Origin: VRUE01 sp963814915
GTDB taxonomy: Bacteria > Actinomycetota > Thermoleophilia > Solirubrobacterales > 70-9
DNA length: 64,000 nt
Assembly: GCA_963814915.1 (NCBI GenBank)
Contig: CAWFEI010000011.1
Coordinates: 54,855-118,854 of the forward strand
Reading direction: 5' to 3'
Below are positions 38,734-47,336 of the stretch, piece after piece. The notes under the pieces were generated by a model. The model was not told the origin of the DNA and did not search any database. It saw nothing but the letters and a program-made list of their open reading frames with translations. Both the position numbers and the translations under genes were made by a program. Within the stretch, counting starts at the first letter, position 1. Every line of letters starts with the position of its first letter.

Positions 38734-40238
38734 GCGCCCGTTCCGGACTTGTCTACCTGGTCGGCGCCGGGCCCGGCGACCCGGGCCTGATGACTGCTCG
38801 CGCGCTCGAGCTGATCGCCTCCGCCGGCGTGGTCTTCTACGACCGTCTGATCCCACCCGGCGCCCTGGACGGCGCCCGCGAGGACGCCCAGCTCATCTAC
38901 GTCGGCAAGGCCCCCGGCAGACCGTCCCTGCCGCAAGACGAGATCGGAGCGCGGCTGATCGAGGCGGCGCGGGCCGGGAAGAGCGTCGTACGACTGAAGG
39001 GCGGTGACCCGTTCGTCTTCGGGCGCGGCGGCGAGGAGGGCGAGGTGCTGCGCGAGGCCGGAATCGAGTTCGAGGTCGTCCCCGGCGTGACCGCGGGGGT
39101 GGCGGCGAGCGCCTACGCCGGGATCCCGGTCACCCATCGCGACGACGCCTCGGCGGTCGCCTTCGTCACCGGCCACGAGGACCCCGAGAAGCCGGAGACC
39201 GCGCTCGACTGGGAGGCGCTGGCCGCCTTCCCCGGCACGCTCGTCTTTTACATGGGCGTCAAACGGCTGGGCGGCAACGCCGCGGCGCTGATCGCCGCCG
39301 GCCGCGACCCCGACGAGCCCGCGGCCGCGGTCGAGCGCGGGACGATGGCGGGACAGCGCACCGTCGTCGCCACGCTTTCGACGCTGGCCGATGCGGTCGA
39401 GCGCGAGGGGATCGGCGCCCCGGCGCTGATCGTCGTCGGCACGGTCGTCGGGCGGCGCGAGGCGCTCGCCTGGCTGGAGCGCCGCCCGCTGCACGGTCGG
39501 CGCGTCGTCGTCACCCGGGCGCGGGCGCAGGCGAGCGGCCTGGCGGCGACGCTGCGCGACCTCGGCGCCGATGTCGTCGAGCTGCCCGCGATCCGGATCG
39601 AGCCACGAATCGAGAGCGCGGAGGTGCGGCGGGCGGCCGAGGGGATCGGCGAGTACACGCTGGTCTGCCTGACGAGCCCGAACGGGGTACGGCTGCTCTT
39701 CGAGGCTCTGGCCGCCGCGGGGCTCGACGCCCGGGCGATGGCCGACGCGACGCTCGCCGCGATCGGGCCGGGGACGGCACGGGCGCTTGCCGAGCACGGG
39801 ATTGCAGCGGACGTCGTGCCGGAGCGATTCGTCGCCGAGGCCTTGGTCGAAGCGCTGGAGAGCTTGGACGTGGAGGGGAAGCGGGTGCTTGTCGCGCGCG
39901 CCGCCGAGGCACGCGATGTGCTCCCCGACGCGCTGCGCGAGCGCGGCGCCGAGGTCGACGTGGTCGCCCTCTACGAGACGGTGCGGGAGACTCCGGGCGA
40001 GGAGGCGGTCGAAGCCGCGCAGGGCGCCGACTACGTCACCTTCACCTCGTCCTCGACCGTGCGCAACCTGACCGAGGCGCTCGGCGACCGCTTTCCCCAT
40101 CGAGGCCCGCATCGTCTCGATCGGCCCGATCACCAGCGAGGGCGCCCGCGAGGCCGGCCTCGAGGTCGCCGCCGAGGCGCAGCGCCACGACGTCGACGGC
40201 CTCGTCGCCGCCCTGCTCACCGACGCAACAACCGCTGA
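38730..40238 (+). CDS. cobA-hemD: Uroporphyrinogen-III C-methyltransferase / uroporphyrinogen-III synthase fusion, 3' end frameshifted
   Basis: The ATG at 38730 (MSARSGLVYLVGAGPGDPGL) overlaps hemC. Residues 1 to about 245 are the SAM methyltransferase (CobA/SUMT), with GAGPGDPGLMTARALELI, VVRLKGGDPFVFGRGGEE and VVPGVTAGVAASAYAGIP. From about 255 the HemD domain begins (GRRVVVTRARAQASGL), closing hydroxymethylbilane to uroporphyrinogen III. After VRNLTEALGDRF the open frame turns into an Arg/Pro-rich stretch. If one C of the four-C run at 40095-40098 is dropped, the expected HemD end appears (PIEARIVSIGPITSEGA), running to a TAG at 40270-40272. So the gene very likely ends at 40272. Confidence 0.9.
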   Translation: MSARSGLVYLVGAGPGDPGLMTARALELIASAGVVFYDRLIPPGALDGAREDAQLIYVGKAPGRPSLPQDEIGARLIEAARAGKSVVRLKGGDPFVFGRGGEEGEVLREAGIEFEVVPGVTAGVAASAYAGIPVTHRDDASAVAFVTGHEDPEKPETALDWEALAAFPGTLVFYMGVKRLGGNAAALIAAGRDPDEPAAAVERGTMAGQRTVVATLSTLADAVEREGIGAPALIVVGTVVGRREALAWLERRPLHGRRVVVTRARAQASGLAATLRDLGADVVELPAIRIEPRIESAEVRRAAEGIGEYTLVCLTSPNGVRLLFEALAAAGLDARAMADATLAAIGPGTARALAEHGIAADVVPERFVAEALVEALESLDVEGKRVLVARAAEARDVLPDALRERGAEVDVVALYETVRETPGEEAVEAAQGADYVTFTSSSTVRNLTEALGDRFPHRGPHRLDRPDHQRGRPRGRPRGRRRGAAPRRRRPRRRPAHRRNNR

Positions 40239-40241
40239 TGG

Positions 40242-40288
40242 TTCCGGTGCGCCTTTTCCGCCGCATGGGTAGGAAAGGCGCACCGGAA
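40242..40288. repeat. 47-bp palindrome between hemD and birA
   Basis: TTCCGGTGCGCCTTTTCC pairs with GGAAAGGCGCACCGGAA (one bulged T) around a 12-base loop. It spans the corrected hemD stop at 40270-40272, and its right end touches the birA ATG at 40288. Placed over the birA ribosome-binding region, it could reduce birA translation. Confidence 0.65.
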
Positions 40289-40983
40289 TGAGTTTCGGGC
40301 TGCCGCATCGGCACCATCGCGTCACCGACTCGACCAACGCTCGCGCCCGCGAGCTGGCCGAAGCGGGCGCGCCGCACGGGACCGTCGTCACCGCCGACGA
40401 GCAGACCGCGGGCCGAGGCCGTCAGGGGCGCACGTGGACCGCACCCCCCGGCAAGGCCCTCCTCTACTCCACCATCCTCCGCCCCCTCGACGAGCGCCAC
40501 CTGCTGCTGCCGCTCGCGGTGCCGCTCGCCGTCTGCGACGCGGCCGAGGAGCTGCAGATCGGCGTCAAGTGCGCGGTCAAGTGGCCGAACGACGTCTGGG
40601 TCGACGGGCGCAAGCTGGCCGGCGTCCTGATCGAGGCCAAGCCGCAGGACGGCTGGGCGGTTATCGGGGTCGGCCTCAACCTGGCGATCGGTCGCGAGGA
40701 GTTCCCGGCCGAGCTGCGCGAGGCGGCCGCCTCGCTGGCCGGCGTCGCCGCCGCCGATGCCCGTCGGATGCTGAGCGCGGCGCTGGACCGCTGGGTCGAG
40801 GCCGACCGAGCGGCGATCCTCGCCGCCTGGCGCGCGCGCGACGCGCTGCGCGGGCGCGACGTGTCATGGGACGGAGGCTCGGGCGTCGCCGACGGGATCG
40901 AGGACTCAGGCGACCTGGTCGTCGTCGCCGGCGGCGGCGACCGCGTCGTCCTCGGCGCCGGAGAGGTCCACCTCAGGCTCTGA
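40288..40983 (+). CDS. birA: Biotin--[acetyl-CoA-carboxylase] ligase
   Basis: This 231-aa monofunctional biotin protein ligase without the N-terminal repressor HTH biotinylates carboxyl-carrier domains. Landmarks are DSTNARARELAEAGAPHGTV, the adenylation loop TAGRGRQGRTWTAPPGKAL (GRGRxGRxW), KWPNDVWVDGRKLAGVLIE (KWPND) and GVGLNLAI. It closes the heme cluster, though its job is separate. The last 78 bp overlap the convergent helicase gene. Confidence 0.92.
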   Translation: MSFGLPHRHHRVTDSTNARARELAEAGAPHGTVVTADEQTAGRGRQGRTWTAPPGKALLYSTILRPLDERHLLLPLAVPLAVCDAAEELQIGVKCAVKWPNDVWVDGRKLAGVLIEAKPQDGWAVIGVGLNLAIGREEFPAELREAAASLAGVAAADARRMLSAALDRWVEADRAAILAAWRARDALRGRDVSWDGGSGVADGIEDSGDLVVVAGGGDRVVLGAGEVHLRL

Positions 40984-43530
40984 GCCGTTCTCTGCGGCCT
41001 TCGCCTTCGCTTTGGCATTCGCCTTGGACCGCTTTGACCGAGAGGGGCGCTTCTTCGCTTTCGCGCCGTTTGCGCTCTCGCCGTTCTCACTCTCGCCGCC
41101 CTGCGCGCCGCCCTTGCCCTTCTTGCGCTTGCGGCGCCGTTTGCCGCCTTTGGGGAAATTGCGCAGCAGTTCGCGCGCCGTCGCCGAGGGTTTCCGCGCC
41201 ATCCGCATGCGGGCGCCGCGCAGCACCTCCTCGCCTTCGGGGGTGTGCGAGACGGCGCCGGCGAGCAGCGCCATCGCCAGGCGACGGTCCTGTTTGCGCG
41301 CCGCGTGGACCAGGCGGCGCGCGTTGCGCCCGTGCGCGCGGCCGGAGGAGTTGACCAGCAGGCCGAGCAGCCGCTTCGTCTCCGGCCAGCGCTGCACGGC
41401 GTACTCTTCGTGCAGCTCGCGGGTGTAGGAGGCGAGGCGCCAGACCCACGCCTGCGCCTGGTCGCGGCGGCCGATCCGTTTGTCGACCAGCGCCTGCAGC
41501 AGCGTCTTTGTCCCGGCCCGCTTGTCCTCGCGGCTCCAGGTGCCGACGATGTCGATCGCGTCGTCGAAGGCCTCGGCGTCGCGCAGGTCGGCGATCTCGG
41601 CGAGCGCTTTCAGCCGCAGCTGCGAGTTGCGGTTGCGCTGCACGCAGGTGAGCAGGAAGCGCTTGCGCAGCTCCTTGGTGCGGTCGTTCTGCAGCATCGA
41701 GCGCGCGCGGCGCCAGTTCTGCGGGTTGACCCGCGCCCCGGCGAGCGCCGCCCAGGCGTGCTGCTCGGCGTGGTCGAGGTTCTCGACCGCGATCCGCCAG
41801 AGCTCGCGTTCGAGCACCTGGGTGCGGCGTTCGGAGTCTTCGGCGACGGGGACGATGCGGCGCTCGACCCGGACCCGACGGCCACGGCCACGTCGGACCG
41901 GGCCGACGACGATCGCGCCGCCGCGGTACACGTCGCGGTCGAGCAGGCTGTGCAGGGTGACGATCGTCTCGTCGTGGGTCGTCGCCGGGTGGACGAAGTC
42001 GATCACCAGGCCGGCCTCCTTGCCGGGCGCGCGCCGGGTGACGCGGCCGACCCGCTGCTGGTAGATGCGCCGCGAGGCGGTCGGCGCCAGGTGCATGCAG
42101 ATCGTCGCCCGCGGCGAGTTCCAACCCTCGGCGAGCAGCATCGCGTTGCAGAGCACGTCGACCTCGCCGCGCTCGAAGGCGGCGAGGATCTCGGCGAGTT
42201 CGCGCTTCGGCGTCTCGCCGGAGACGGCGCGGGCGACGATGCCCGCGTTCTGCAGAGCTTTGGCGACGTTCTTGGCGTGCTGGACCCCGGCCGTGTAGAG
42301 GACGCCCGGCGTCTTGCTGAAGCGCGTCTTGTAGAGGTCGGCGATCGCGACGTTGAAGGGCTCCTGGTCGAGCAGCGCGGCCAGCTCCTCCTGGTCGAAG
42401 TCCTGGTCGACCTCGCCTTTGCGCAGCGGCACCTTGGCGATCGTCCGCACGCCGGGGCCCGGTGGGATGCGCAGGCAGCGCAGCGGCGCGATCACGCCGC
42501 GCCGTGCCGCCTGGGCGAGATCGAAGCGCGAGGTCTGGGTCGGGAAGAGGTCGGCGACGTGGCGGGCGATCAGGGCGCCGGTCGCGGTCATGCCGATGAA
42601 TACCGGGCCGGTCCAGGCGCGGATGCAGGCGCTGGTCTTCTCGCCCAGCGCGGTGTGCGCCTCGTCGCAGATGACGACCGAGTAGGCATCGGAGACCTGC
42701 TTGTGGTTGCGCACGAACCACTGGTAGGTCTCGACCGTGACGGGGCCTTCGGCGTCGTCGCGGTCGCCGAGCAGCGGCGGGCGCAGGCGCTCCTTGTAAC
42801 CGCGGTCGGAGATCTCGCCGATGAACTGTTCGACCAGGTTGCGGCGGTGGGTGAGGATCAGCACCCCGCCGGTGCGGGTGGCGTCGATGAAGCCGACGGC
42901 GGCGACGGTCTTGCCCGCGCCGGTCGCATGCTCGAACCAGAAGCGCCGGGCGGCGCCGGGGTCTTCGGCCGCCGCTTCCTCGGGAGCCTTCTCCTCGTCC
43001 TCCTCGGAGGGCTCTTCCTCCCAGTCCTGTGGCTCCTCGTCGGCAGCGAGCTCCTCTAACTCGTCCTCTTCTTCGTTTTCGTCGTCCGCGCTCTGGCCGT
43101 CTTCGCCCTCGCCTGACTGCTTGGGTTCGGCGGTCGGTTCGGCGACCTCGGTGACGGCGGGCGCGGCGCCGTTTTCGGCAGCGATCTGCTGCTCTGACAT
43201 CAGCTCGGTCAGGGTGCCCGAGAGCGCGTCGACCTGGTGCGGGTTCAGTTCCGCCCCGTCGCGCAGCTTCGGCGGTTCGTCGGCGAGCAAACGCTCAAGC
43301 CCGAGCAGCAGGGAGAAGTCGCGGCGCCACTGGATCGAGGGCTCCTCGCGTCCTTCGTCGAGCTCCTTCAGCGCGGCGTCGAGAGCGCGCCGCCGGGCGG
43401 TGCCGGGCGCGAGCGCCTCGGCGTCCTCACCGTCGAGCAGCAACGGCTCGCGGGCAAACGCCGCCGCACGCTCGATCTCGGCGCCTGGGACAACTGCCGC
43501 GGACGCGGCAACTTCGCTGGTCTTGGCCAT
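40906..43530 (-). CDS. Superfamily II DEAD/DEAH-type helicase with acidic insert and basic tail
   Basis: At 874 aa it has Walker A HATGAGKTVAAVGFI near 208, Walker B as CDEAHTALG (DEAH) near 295, motif III GMTATGA, motif V ICMHLAPTASRRIY and motif VI QQRVGRVTRRAPG. This is the UvrB/RecG/restriction-type SF2 helicase layout (ResIII plus helicase C). Residues about 120-200 are an Asp/Glu-rich low-complexity insert just before the Walker motif. The last 80 residues are Lys/Arg/Ala-rich with a short acidic end. The region 560-780 is helical and unfamiliar. It may act on nucleic acid in a repair or RNA context; function unknown. Confidence 0.75.
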   Translation of the reverse strand: MAKTSEVAASAAVVPGAEIERAAAFAREPLLLDGEDAEALAPGTARRRALDAALKELDEGREEPSIQWRRDFSLLLGLERLLADEPPKLRDGAELNPHQVDALSGTLTELMSEQQIAAENGAAPAVTEVAEPTAEPKQSGEGEDGQSADDENEEEDELEELAADEEPQDWEEEPSEEDEEKAPEEAAAEDPGAARRFWFEHATGAGKTVAAVGFIDATRTGGVLILTHRRNLVEQFIGEISDRGYKERLRPPLLGDRDDAEGPVTVETYQWFVRNHKQVSDAYSVVICDEAHTALGEKTSACIRAWTGPVFIGMTATGALIARHVADLFPTQTSRFDLAQAARRGVIAPLRCLRIPPGPGVRTIAKVPLRKGEVDQDFDQEELAALLDQEPFNVAIADLYKTRFSKTPGVLYTAGVQHAKNVAKALQNAGIVARAVSGETPKRELAEILAAFERGEVDVLCNAMLLAEGWNSPRATICMHLAPTASRRIYQQRVGRVTRRAPGKEAGLVIDFVHPATTHDETIVTLHSLLDRDVYRGGAIVVGPVRRGRGRRVRVERRIVPVAEDSERRTQVLERELWRIAVENLDHAEQHAWAALAGARVNPQNWRRARSMLQNDRTKELRKRFLLTCVQRNRNSQLRLKALAEIADLRDAEAFDDAIDIVGTWSREDKRAGTKTLLQALVDKRIGRRDQAQAWVWRLASYTRELHEEYAVQRWPETKRLLGLLVNSSGRAHGRNARRLVHAARKQDRRLAMALLAGAVSHTPEGEEVLRGARMRMARKPSATARELLRNFPKGGKRRRKRKKGKGGAQGGESENGESANGAKAKKRPSRSKRSKANAKAKAKAAENGSEPEVDLSGAEDDAVAAAGDDDQVA

Positions 43531-43685
43531 GAAGGCTTGTGTGCTTTCGTTCCCGCAGCGACGCAGCGCGTACTGCCGGGACTTAGACGAGGAAGCCGGG
43601 AGGTCGGCTGTTCCTTCCCCCCAACACGCTCGAAGCGATTCGCATACGGCGAACCGGACACGCCTATTGTAAACAGGGAACCCGG

Positions 43686-44276
43686 ATGAGTGACTTGAAA
43701 GCGCGAACCTGCTTCACCGCTGTCTTCCTTGCCGCTCTGGCGCTTGCCGGCTGCGGATCGTCCCAGGGCGGGGACTACGGAGGAGGGCACCCCGACTACG
43801 CCAAGGCGCTGGCCGGATCGCCCGCGCCGCTGGCGAAGCTGCACCGGCAGGCGAACGATCTGTTGCCCGGCGGGGTGGACGCCTACGAGAAGCGGATCGC
43901 GGCGCTGCGCGGCTACCCGGCGGTGGTCAACGTCTGGGCCTCCTGGTGCGGTCCCTGCCGCTTCGAGTTCCCCCACTTCCAGAGCGCCGCGGCCGCCTAC
44001 GGCAAGCGCGTCGCGTTCCTCGGCATCGACAGCCAGGACTCCGACGACGCCGCGAGCACCTTCCTCGAAGAGGCCCCCGTCCCCTACCCCAGCTACACCG
44101 ACCCCGGCAACGAGATCGGCGCCTCGCTCGGCGCCTCGCTCGGCAAGCCCGACACGGCCTTCTACAACAGCCGGGGCAAGTTGACCTATCTCAAACAGGG
44201 CCCGTACGACGATCTCGCCGAACTACGGGCGGACATCGAGCGCTACGCCCTCGGCGGCGAAGCCGAAAGCGGATAA
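43686..44276 (+). CDS. TlpA-like thioredoxin-fold lipoprotein
   Basis: The signal peptide CFTAVFLAALALAGCGSS has lipobox LAGC. A thioredoxin domain follows with the active site NVWASWCGPCRFEFPHF (CGPC) near residue 93 and the cis-Pro region KPDTAFYNS. It probably acts outside the membrane as a disulfide reductase, possibly in cytochrome c maturation given the ccm genes 8 kb away. It is divergent from the helicase; the NfeD-like gene starts 8 bp after its stop. Confidence 0.82.
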   Translation: MSDLKARTCFTAVFLAALALAGCGSSQGGDYGGGHPDYAKALAGSPAPLAKLHRQANDLLPGGVDAYEKRIAALRGYPAVVNVWASWCGPCRFEFPHFQSAAAAYGKRVAFLGIDSQDSDDAASTFLEEAPVPYPSYTDPGNEIGASLGASLGKPDTAFYNSRGKLTYLKQGPYDDLAELRADIERYALGGEAESG

Positions 44277-44284
44277 TCGGAGGC

Positions 44285-44782
44285 ATGGACCTCTTCGTCG
44301 TCATCGCGCTGCTCGGTGTCGTGCTGCTGGTGGCGGAGCTGCTGCTGCCGACCGGCGGCGTGCTGGCGGTGCTCGGCGCGACCGGGCTGGTCGCCGCCGG
44401 CGTGGTCGCGCTGACCGCCGAATCCGACGCGAGCGCCAGCGACTGGGCCGGCCCGGCGCTGATCACCGTCGGGATCCTCTCGATCGTCAGCTTCTACTTC
44501 GTCACCCGCAAAGTCCTCGCCGCCCACCGCGAGGGGCCGGTGCGGGCCGGGCGCGAGGAGCTGATCGGGGCCGCGGCCGAGGTCCGCACATCGCTCGACC
44601 CCGAGGGCCAGGTCTGGATCGAGGGGGCGCTGTGGCGGGCACGATTGGCCGGCGGCGGGGAGTCGCTGCGCCCGGGGGATAGAGTCACTGTCGAGGCGGT
44701 CGAGGGGTTGACGCTGAAGGTGCGGCCCGCGGCCTCCGCCGAGTCTTCGCCCACGACGAGTTCGGAGAAGGGAGCAGGCTGA
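44285..44782 (+). CDS. NfeD-like membrane protein
   Basis: From the ATG at 44285 this is a 165-aa protein with three to four membrane spans (LFVVIALLGVVLLVAELLLP, AVLGATGLVAAGVVAL, LITVGILSIVSFYFV) and a C-terminal OB-fold domain (GAAAEVRTSLDPEGQVWIEG, LRPGDRVTVEAVEGLTLKV). NfeD proteins pair with SPFH proteins. Here the slipin gene overlaps its stop by one base, the usual nfeD-slipin operon. Confidence 0.85.
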   Translation: MDLFVVIALLGVVLLVAELLLPTGGVLAVLGATGLVAAGVVALTAESDASASDWAGPALITVGILSIVSFYFVTRKVLAAHREGPVRAGREELIGAAAEVRTSLDPEGQVWIEGALWRARLAGGGESLRPGDRVTVEAVEGLTLKVRPAASAESSPTTSSEKGAG

Positions 44783-45654
44783 TGGCAGCAGCGCTCGGAG
44801 TGCTTTTGGTGGTGGTGATTTTCGCTGCGATCGTGCTCGGCTCGGCCGTGCGCGTCCTGCGCGAGTACGAGCGCGGGGTCGTGTTCCGGCTTGGACGGCT
44901 GATCGCGACCAAGGGGCCGGGCCTGATCCTGCTGATCCCGCTGATCGACCGGATGGAACGGGTCGACCTGCGCACGGTGACGCTCAACATCCCGCCGCAG
45001 GAGGTGATCACGCGCGACAACGTGCCCTCCAGCGTCAACGCGGTCGCCTACTTCCGCGTCGTCGACCAGGACCGGGCGATCGTCGAGGTCGAGAACTACC
45101 TGCTGGCGACGTCGCAGATCGCGCAGACGGCGCTGCGCTCGGTGCTCGGCAAGGCGGAGCTGGACCAGCTGCTCTCCGAGCGCGAGCGGCTCAACGAAGA
45201 GCTGCAGACGATCATCGACGAGTCGACCGAGCCGTGGGGCGTGAAGGTGACGGCGGTGGAGATCAAGGACGTCGAGATCCCCGAGCAGATGCAGCGGGCG
45301 ATGGCGCGACAGGCCGAGGCCGAGCGCGAGCGCCGCGCCAAGATCATCAACTCCGAGGGCGAGTACCAAGCGGCGCAGAAGCTCACCGACGCGGCCGACA
45401 TCATCAGCACCAACCCGGCCTCGCTGCAGCTGCGCTACCTGCAGACGCTGCTCGAGATCGGCAGCAACCAGAACACGACGATTGTTTTCCCGCTGCCGAT
45501 GGACGTGCTGGAGCCGTTCATGGGCGGATCGGACGGGGCGAGCCGGCGGCACCGCCCGACGAACCCGCCGAAAACAGGGCCGCGCCCGGCGCCGCCGCCG
45601 ACACCCGACGTGCCCGAGCCCGATCCCGACGACCTTCCCCCCTCGCGGGCCTGA
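44782..45654 (+). CDS. Slipin (SPFH/band 7 family membrane-scaffold protein)
   Basis: At 290 aa it has an N-terminal membrane segment (LLVVVIFAAIVLGSAVRVL) and then the SPFH domain: REYERGVVFRLGRLIATKGPG, RVDLRTVTLNIPPQEVITRD and NYLLATSQIAQTALRSVLGKAELDQLLSE. A coiled coil follows (MARQAEAERERRAKIINSEGE), as does the oligomer-forming C-terminus. Slipins form membrane microdomain scaffolds with NfeD. A Pro-rich tail ends the protein. The frame continues without another stop into the next gene. Confidence 0.9.
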   Translation: MAAALGVLLVVVIFAAIVLGSAVRVLREYERGVVFRLGRLIATKGPGLILLIPLIDRMERVDLRTVTLNIPPQEVITRDNVPSSVNAVAYFRVVDQDRAIVEVENYLLATSQIAQTALRSVLGKAELDQLLSERERLNEELQTIIDESTEPWGVKVTAVEIKDVEIPEQMQRAMARQAEAERERRAKIINSEGEYQAAQKLTDAADIISTNPASLQLRYLQTLLEIGSNQNTTIVFPLPMDVLEPFMGGSDGASRRHRPTNPPKTGPRPAPPPTPDVPEPDPDDLPPSRA

Positions 45655-45660
45655 TCCACC

Positions 45661-46710
45661 CTGAGCGCACCTGAGCTCCGCATCGATCAGCTCAACGGGC
45701 TGCCGACGATCCTCGCGCCCGGCCGGGCGGATCGCCCGCACGGCTTCGGGCGCGCCGGGACCGATGCGAAGGGCGCCGACGGCTGTCCTTTCTGCGAGGG
45801 CAACGAGGCGAAGACCCCGCCCGAGGTCTACGCCGTGCGGCCGGGCGGCGGCGAGCCGGACACGCCGGGGTGGACGAGCCGCGTCGTCCCCAACCTCTAC
45901 CCGGCGCTCGGCGACGGTGCGCCGGGCGGCGAGCAGAGCGCGACCGGCGGCGAAGCCGGCGCCTTCGCCAGCGCCGGGGACCCGTTGCTGGAGTCGCGCC
46001 GGGCGGGCGAGCCCGACCTCTTCGCTTCGCGGCCGGCGGCGGGCGGCCACGAGGTCCTGATCAACGCTCCCGAGCACGCCACCGCGATGGTCGAGCTGAG
46101 CGAGGATCGCTTCCTCGGCGCGGTGGAGACCTGGCGCGAGCGGATGCGCGCCCACGCCGATGCCGCCCACACCCAGCTGGTCGTCAACGAGGGCGCCGGA
46201 GCGGGAGCGTCCCTCCCCCACACGCACGCCCAGCTCTACGCGCTGCCGTTCGTCCCGGCCGCCGTCGCGCGCGAGCGCGAGCGGGCCGGCGCCTACGGCG
46301 AACGCACCGCCGGCGGCGGCCTGCTCAGCGACGTCCTGGTCGAGGAGGTGCGGCGCAAGGAGCGGCTCGTGGCGATCGACGAGGAGGCGGCGCTGATCTG
46401 CCCCTGGGCCTCGCGCTCGCCCTACGAGCTGCGGGTCGTGCCGCGGCGCGAGGCGGCCCGCTTCGAGCAGGACACCGGCGGCGCGGCGATGATCCGCACC
46501 GCGATGCAGCTGCTCGCCAAGCGCTTCGACGGCCCGCCGGAGCTGAACCTCTGGGTGGCGACGGCGCCGCGCGGGACCGAGGCCTTCCACTGGCACGTCG
46601 ACATCTCGCCGCGGCTGACGATCAAGGCCGGCTTCGAGCTGGGGACCGGCGTCGACATCAACGTCTACCCGCCCGAGCGCGCGGCGGCCGATCTGCGGGA
46701 GTGCCTCTGA
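45661..46710 (+). CDS. Galactose-1-phosphate uridylyltransferase-like (HIT superfamily) protein, apparent CTG start
   Basis: The conserved N-terminus is encoded before the first GTG at 45835. In the same frame the segment from 45661 reads SAPELRIDQLNGLPTILAPG, then GCPFCEGNEAKTPPEVYAV with the C-x2-C zinc motif, then SRVVPNLYPALG. No ATG, GTG or TTG occurs between the slipin stop (45652-45654) and 45835, so the only near-cognate start is CTG at 45661. Further landmarks are GHEVLINAPEH, LPHTHAQLYALPFVP (HIT-type H-x-H near 185) and FHWHVDISPRL. The likely activity is nucleotidyl transfer on a sugar phosphate. With this start the length is 349 aa. Confidence 0.75.
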   Translation: MSAPELRIDQLNGLPTILAPGRADRPHGFGRAGTDAKGADGCPFCEGNEAKTPPEVYAVRPGGGEPDTPGWTSRVVPNLYPALGDGAPGGEQSATGGEAGAFASAGDPLLESRRAGEPDLFASRPAAGGHEVLINAPEHATAMVELSEDRFLGAVETWRERMRAHADAAHTQLVVNEGAGAGASLPHTHAQLYALPFVPAAVARERERAGAYGERTAGGGLLSDVLVEEVRRKERLVAIDEEAALICPWASRSPYELRVVPRREAARFEQDTGGAAMIRTAMQLLAKRFDGPPELNLWVATAPRGTEAFHWHVDISPRLTIKAGFELGTGVDINVYPPERAAADLRECL

Positions 46711-47336
46711 TGCCGCCCAACCCGCGCCCGATCCCGCGCTTCATCGCCGACTCGACCCAGGAGGGGATTCCGCACGGTCGCTTCGCGGAGCGCCTCGTGG
46801 AGGAGTTCCAGAGCGCCTGCGCGCGGATCGACGACCTGCCCGACGGGGTCGCTGCTCCGGAGCAGGTCGATTGGTTCCCGGAGCGCGCCTGGGGCGGGCG
46901 GGTCTGGGTGCCCGGCACCGCGCGGGTCGACGGGCCGGAGGGGACTCTGGAGCTGTTCGGCCATGTCTCCTATGTGCTGCCCGAAGAGGGCGAGCCGGGC
47001 GAGTTCCGGGCGAGCGCCGAGTTCACCGACGTGCTGGCAGAGGACAACCCCGGCTGGCAGATCGACCTCAACGACGACGTGATCGGCCGCTGGCGGGGGG
47101 AGAACGGGCGGCTGGGCGCCGTCACCCTGGTCTGGGGACGGCCGCTGGTCCGCGGCGCGGTCGCGGCCACGGCGGAGCTCGAGCTGGAGACCGTCGACCA
47201 GGAAGTCGTCTCCGACGAGCGCTTCACCCTGGTCGCGCTCGACGCGATGAAGGGCTACGGCGACGACATCTTCATGGAGGTAAAGCTCTGGAATCGGCGT
47301 GCGCAGACGCTCGCGACCGAGAGCCTCTATATCTGA
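46710..47336 (+). CDS. Hypothetical protein, 208 aa
   Basis: The ATG overlaps the previous stop (TGATG). The protein is soluble, with alternating beta-like segments (RVWVPGTARVDG, LELFGHVSYVLPEEGEPGEF, WQIDLNDDVIGRWRGENGR). It ends LWNRRAQTLATESLYI. I do not recognise the family. It is translationally coupled to the GalT-like gene, so the two may act together. It overlaps the convergent yceH end by 10 bp. Confidence 0.6.
   Translation: MPPNPRPIPRFIADSTQEGIPHGRFAERLVEEFQSACARIDDLPDGVAAPEQVDWFPERAWGGRVWVPGTARVDGPEGTLELFGHVSYVLPEEGEPGEFRASAEFTDVLAEDNPGWQIDLNDDVIGRWRGENGRLGAVTLVWGRPLVRGAVAATAELELETVDQEVVSDERFTLVALDAMKGYGDDIFMEVKLWNRRAQTLATESLYI

Noticed and set aside
41245..43059. 604-aa frame opposite the helicase
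   Set aside because: Shadow frame without motifs; the helicase has Walker and DEAH motifs.
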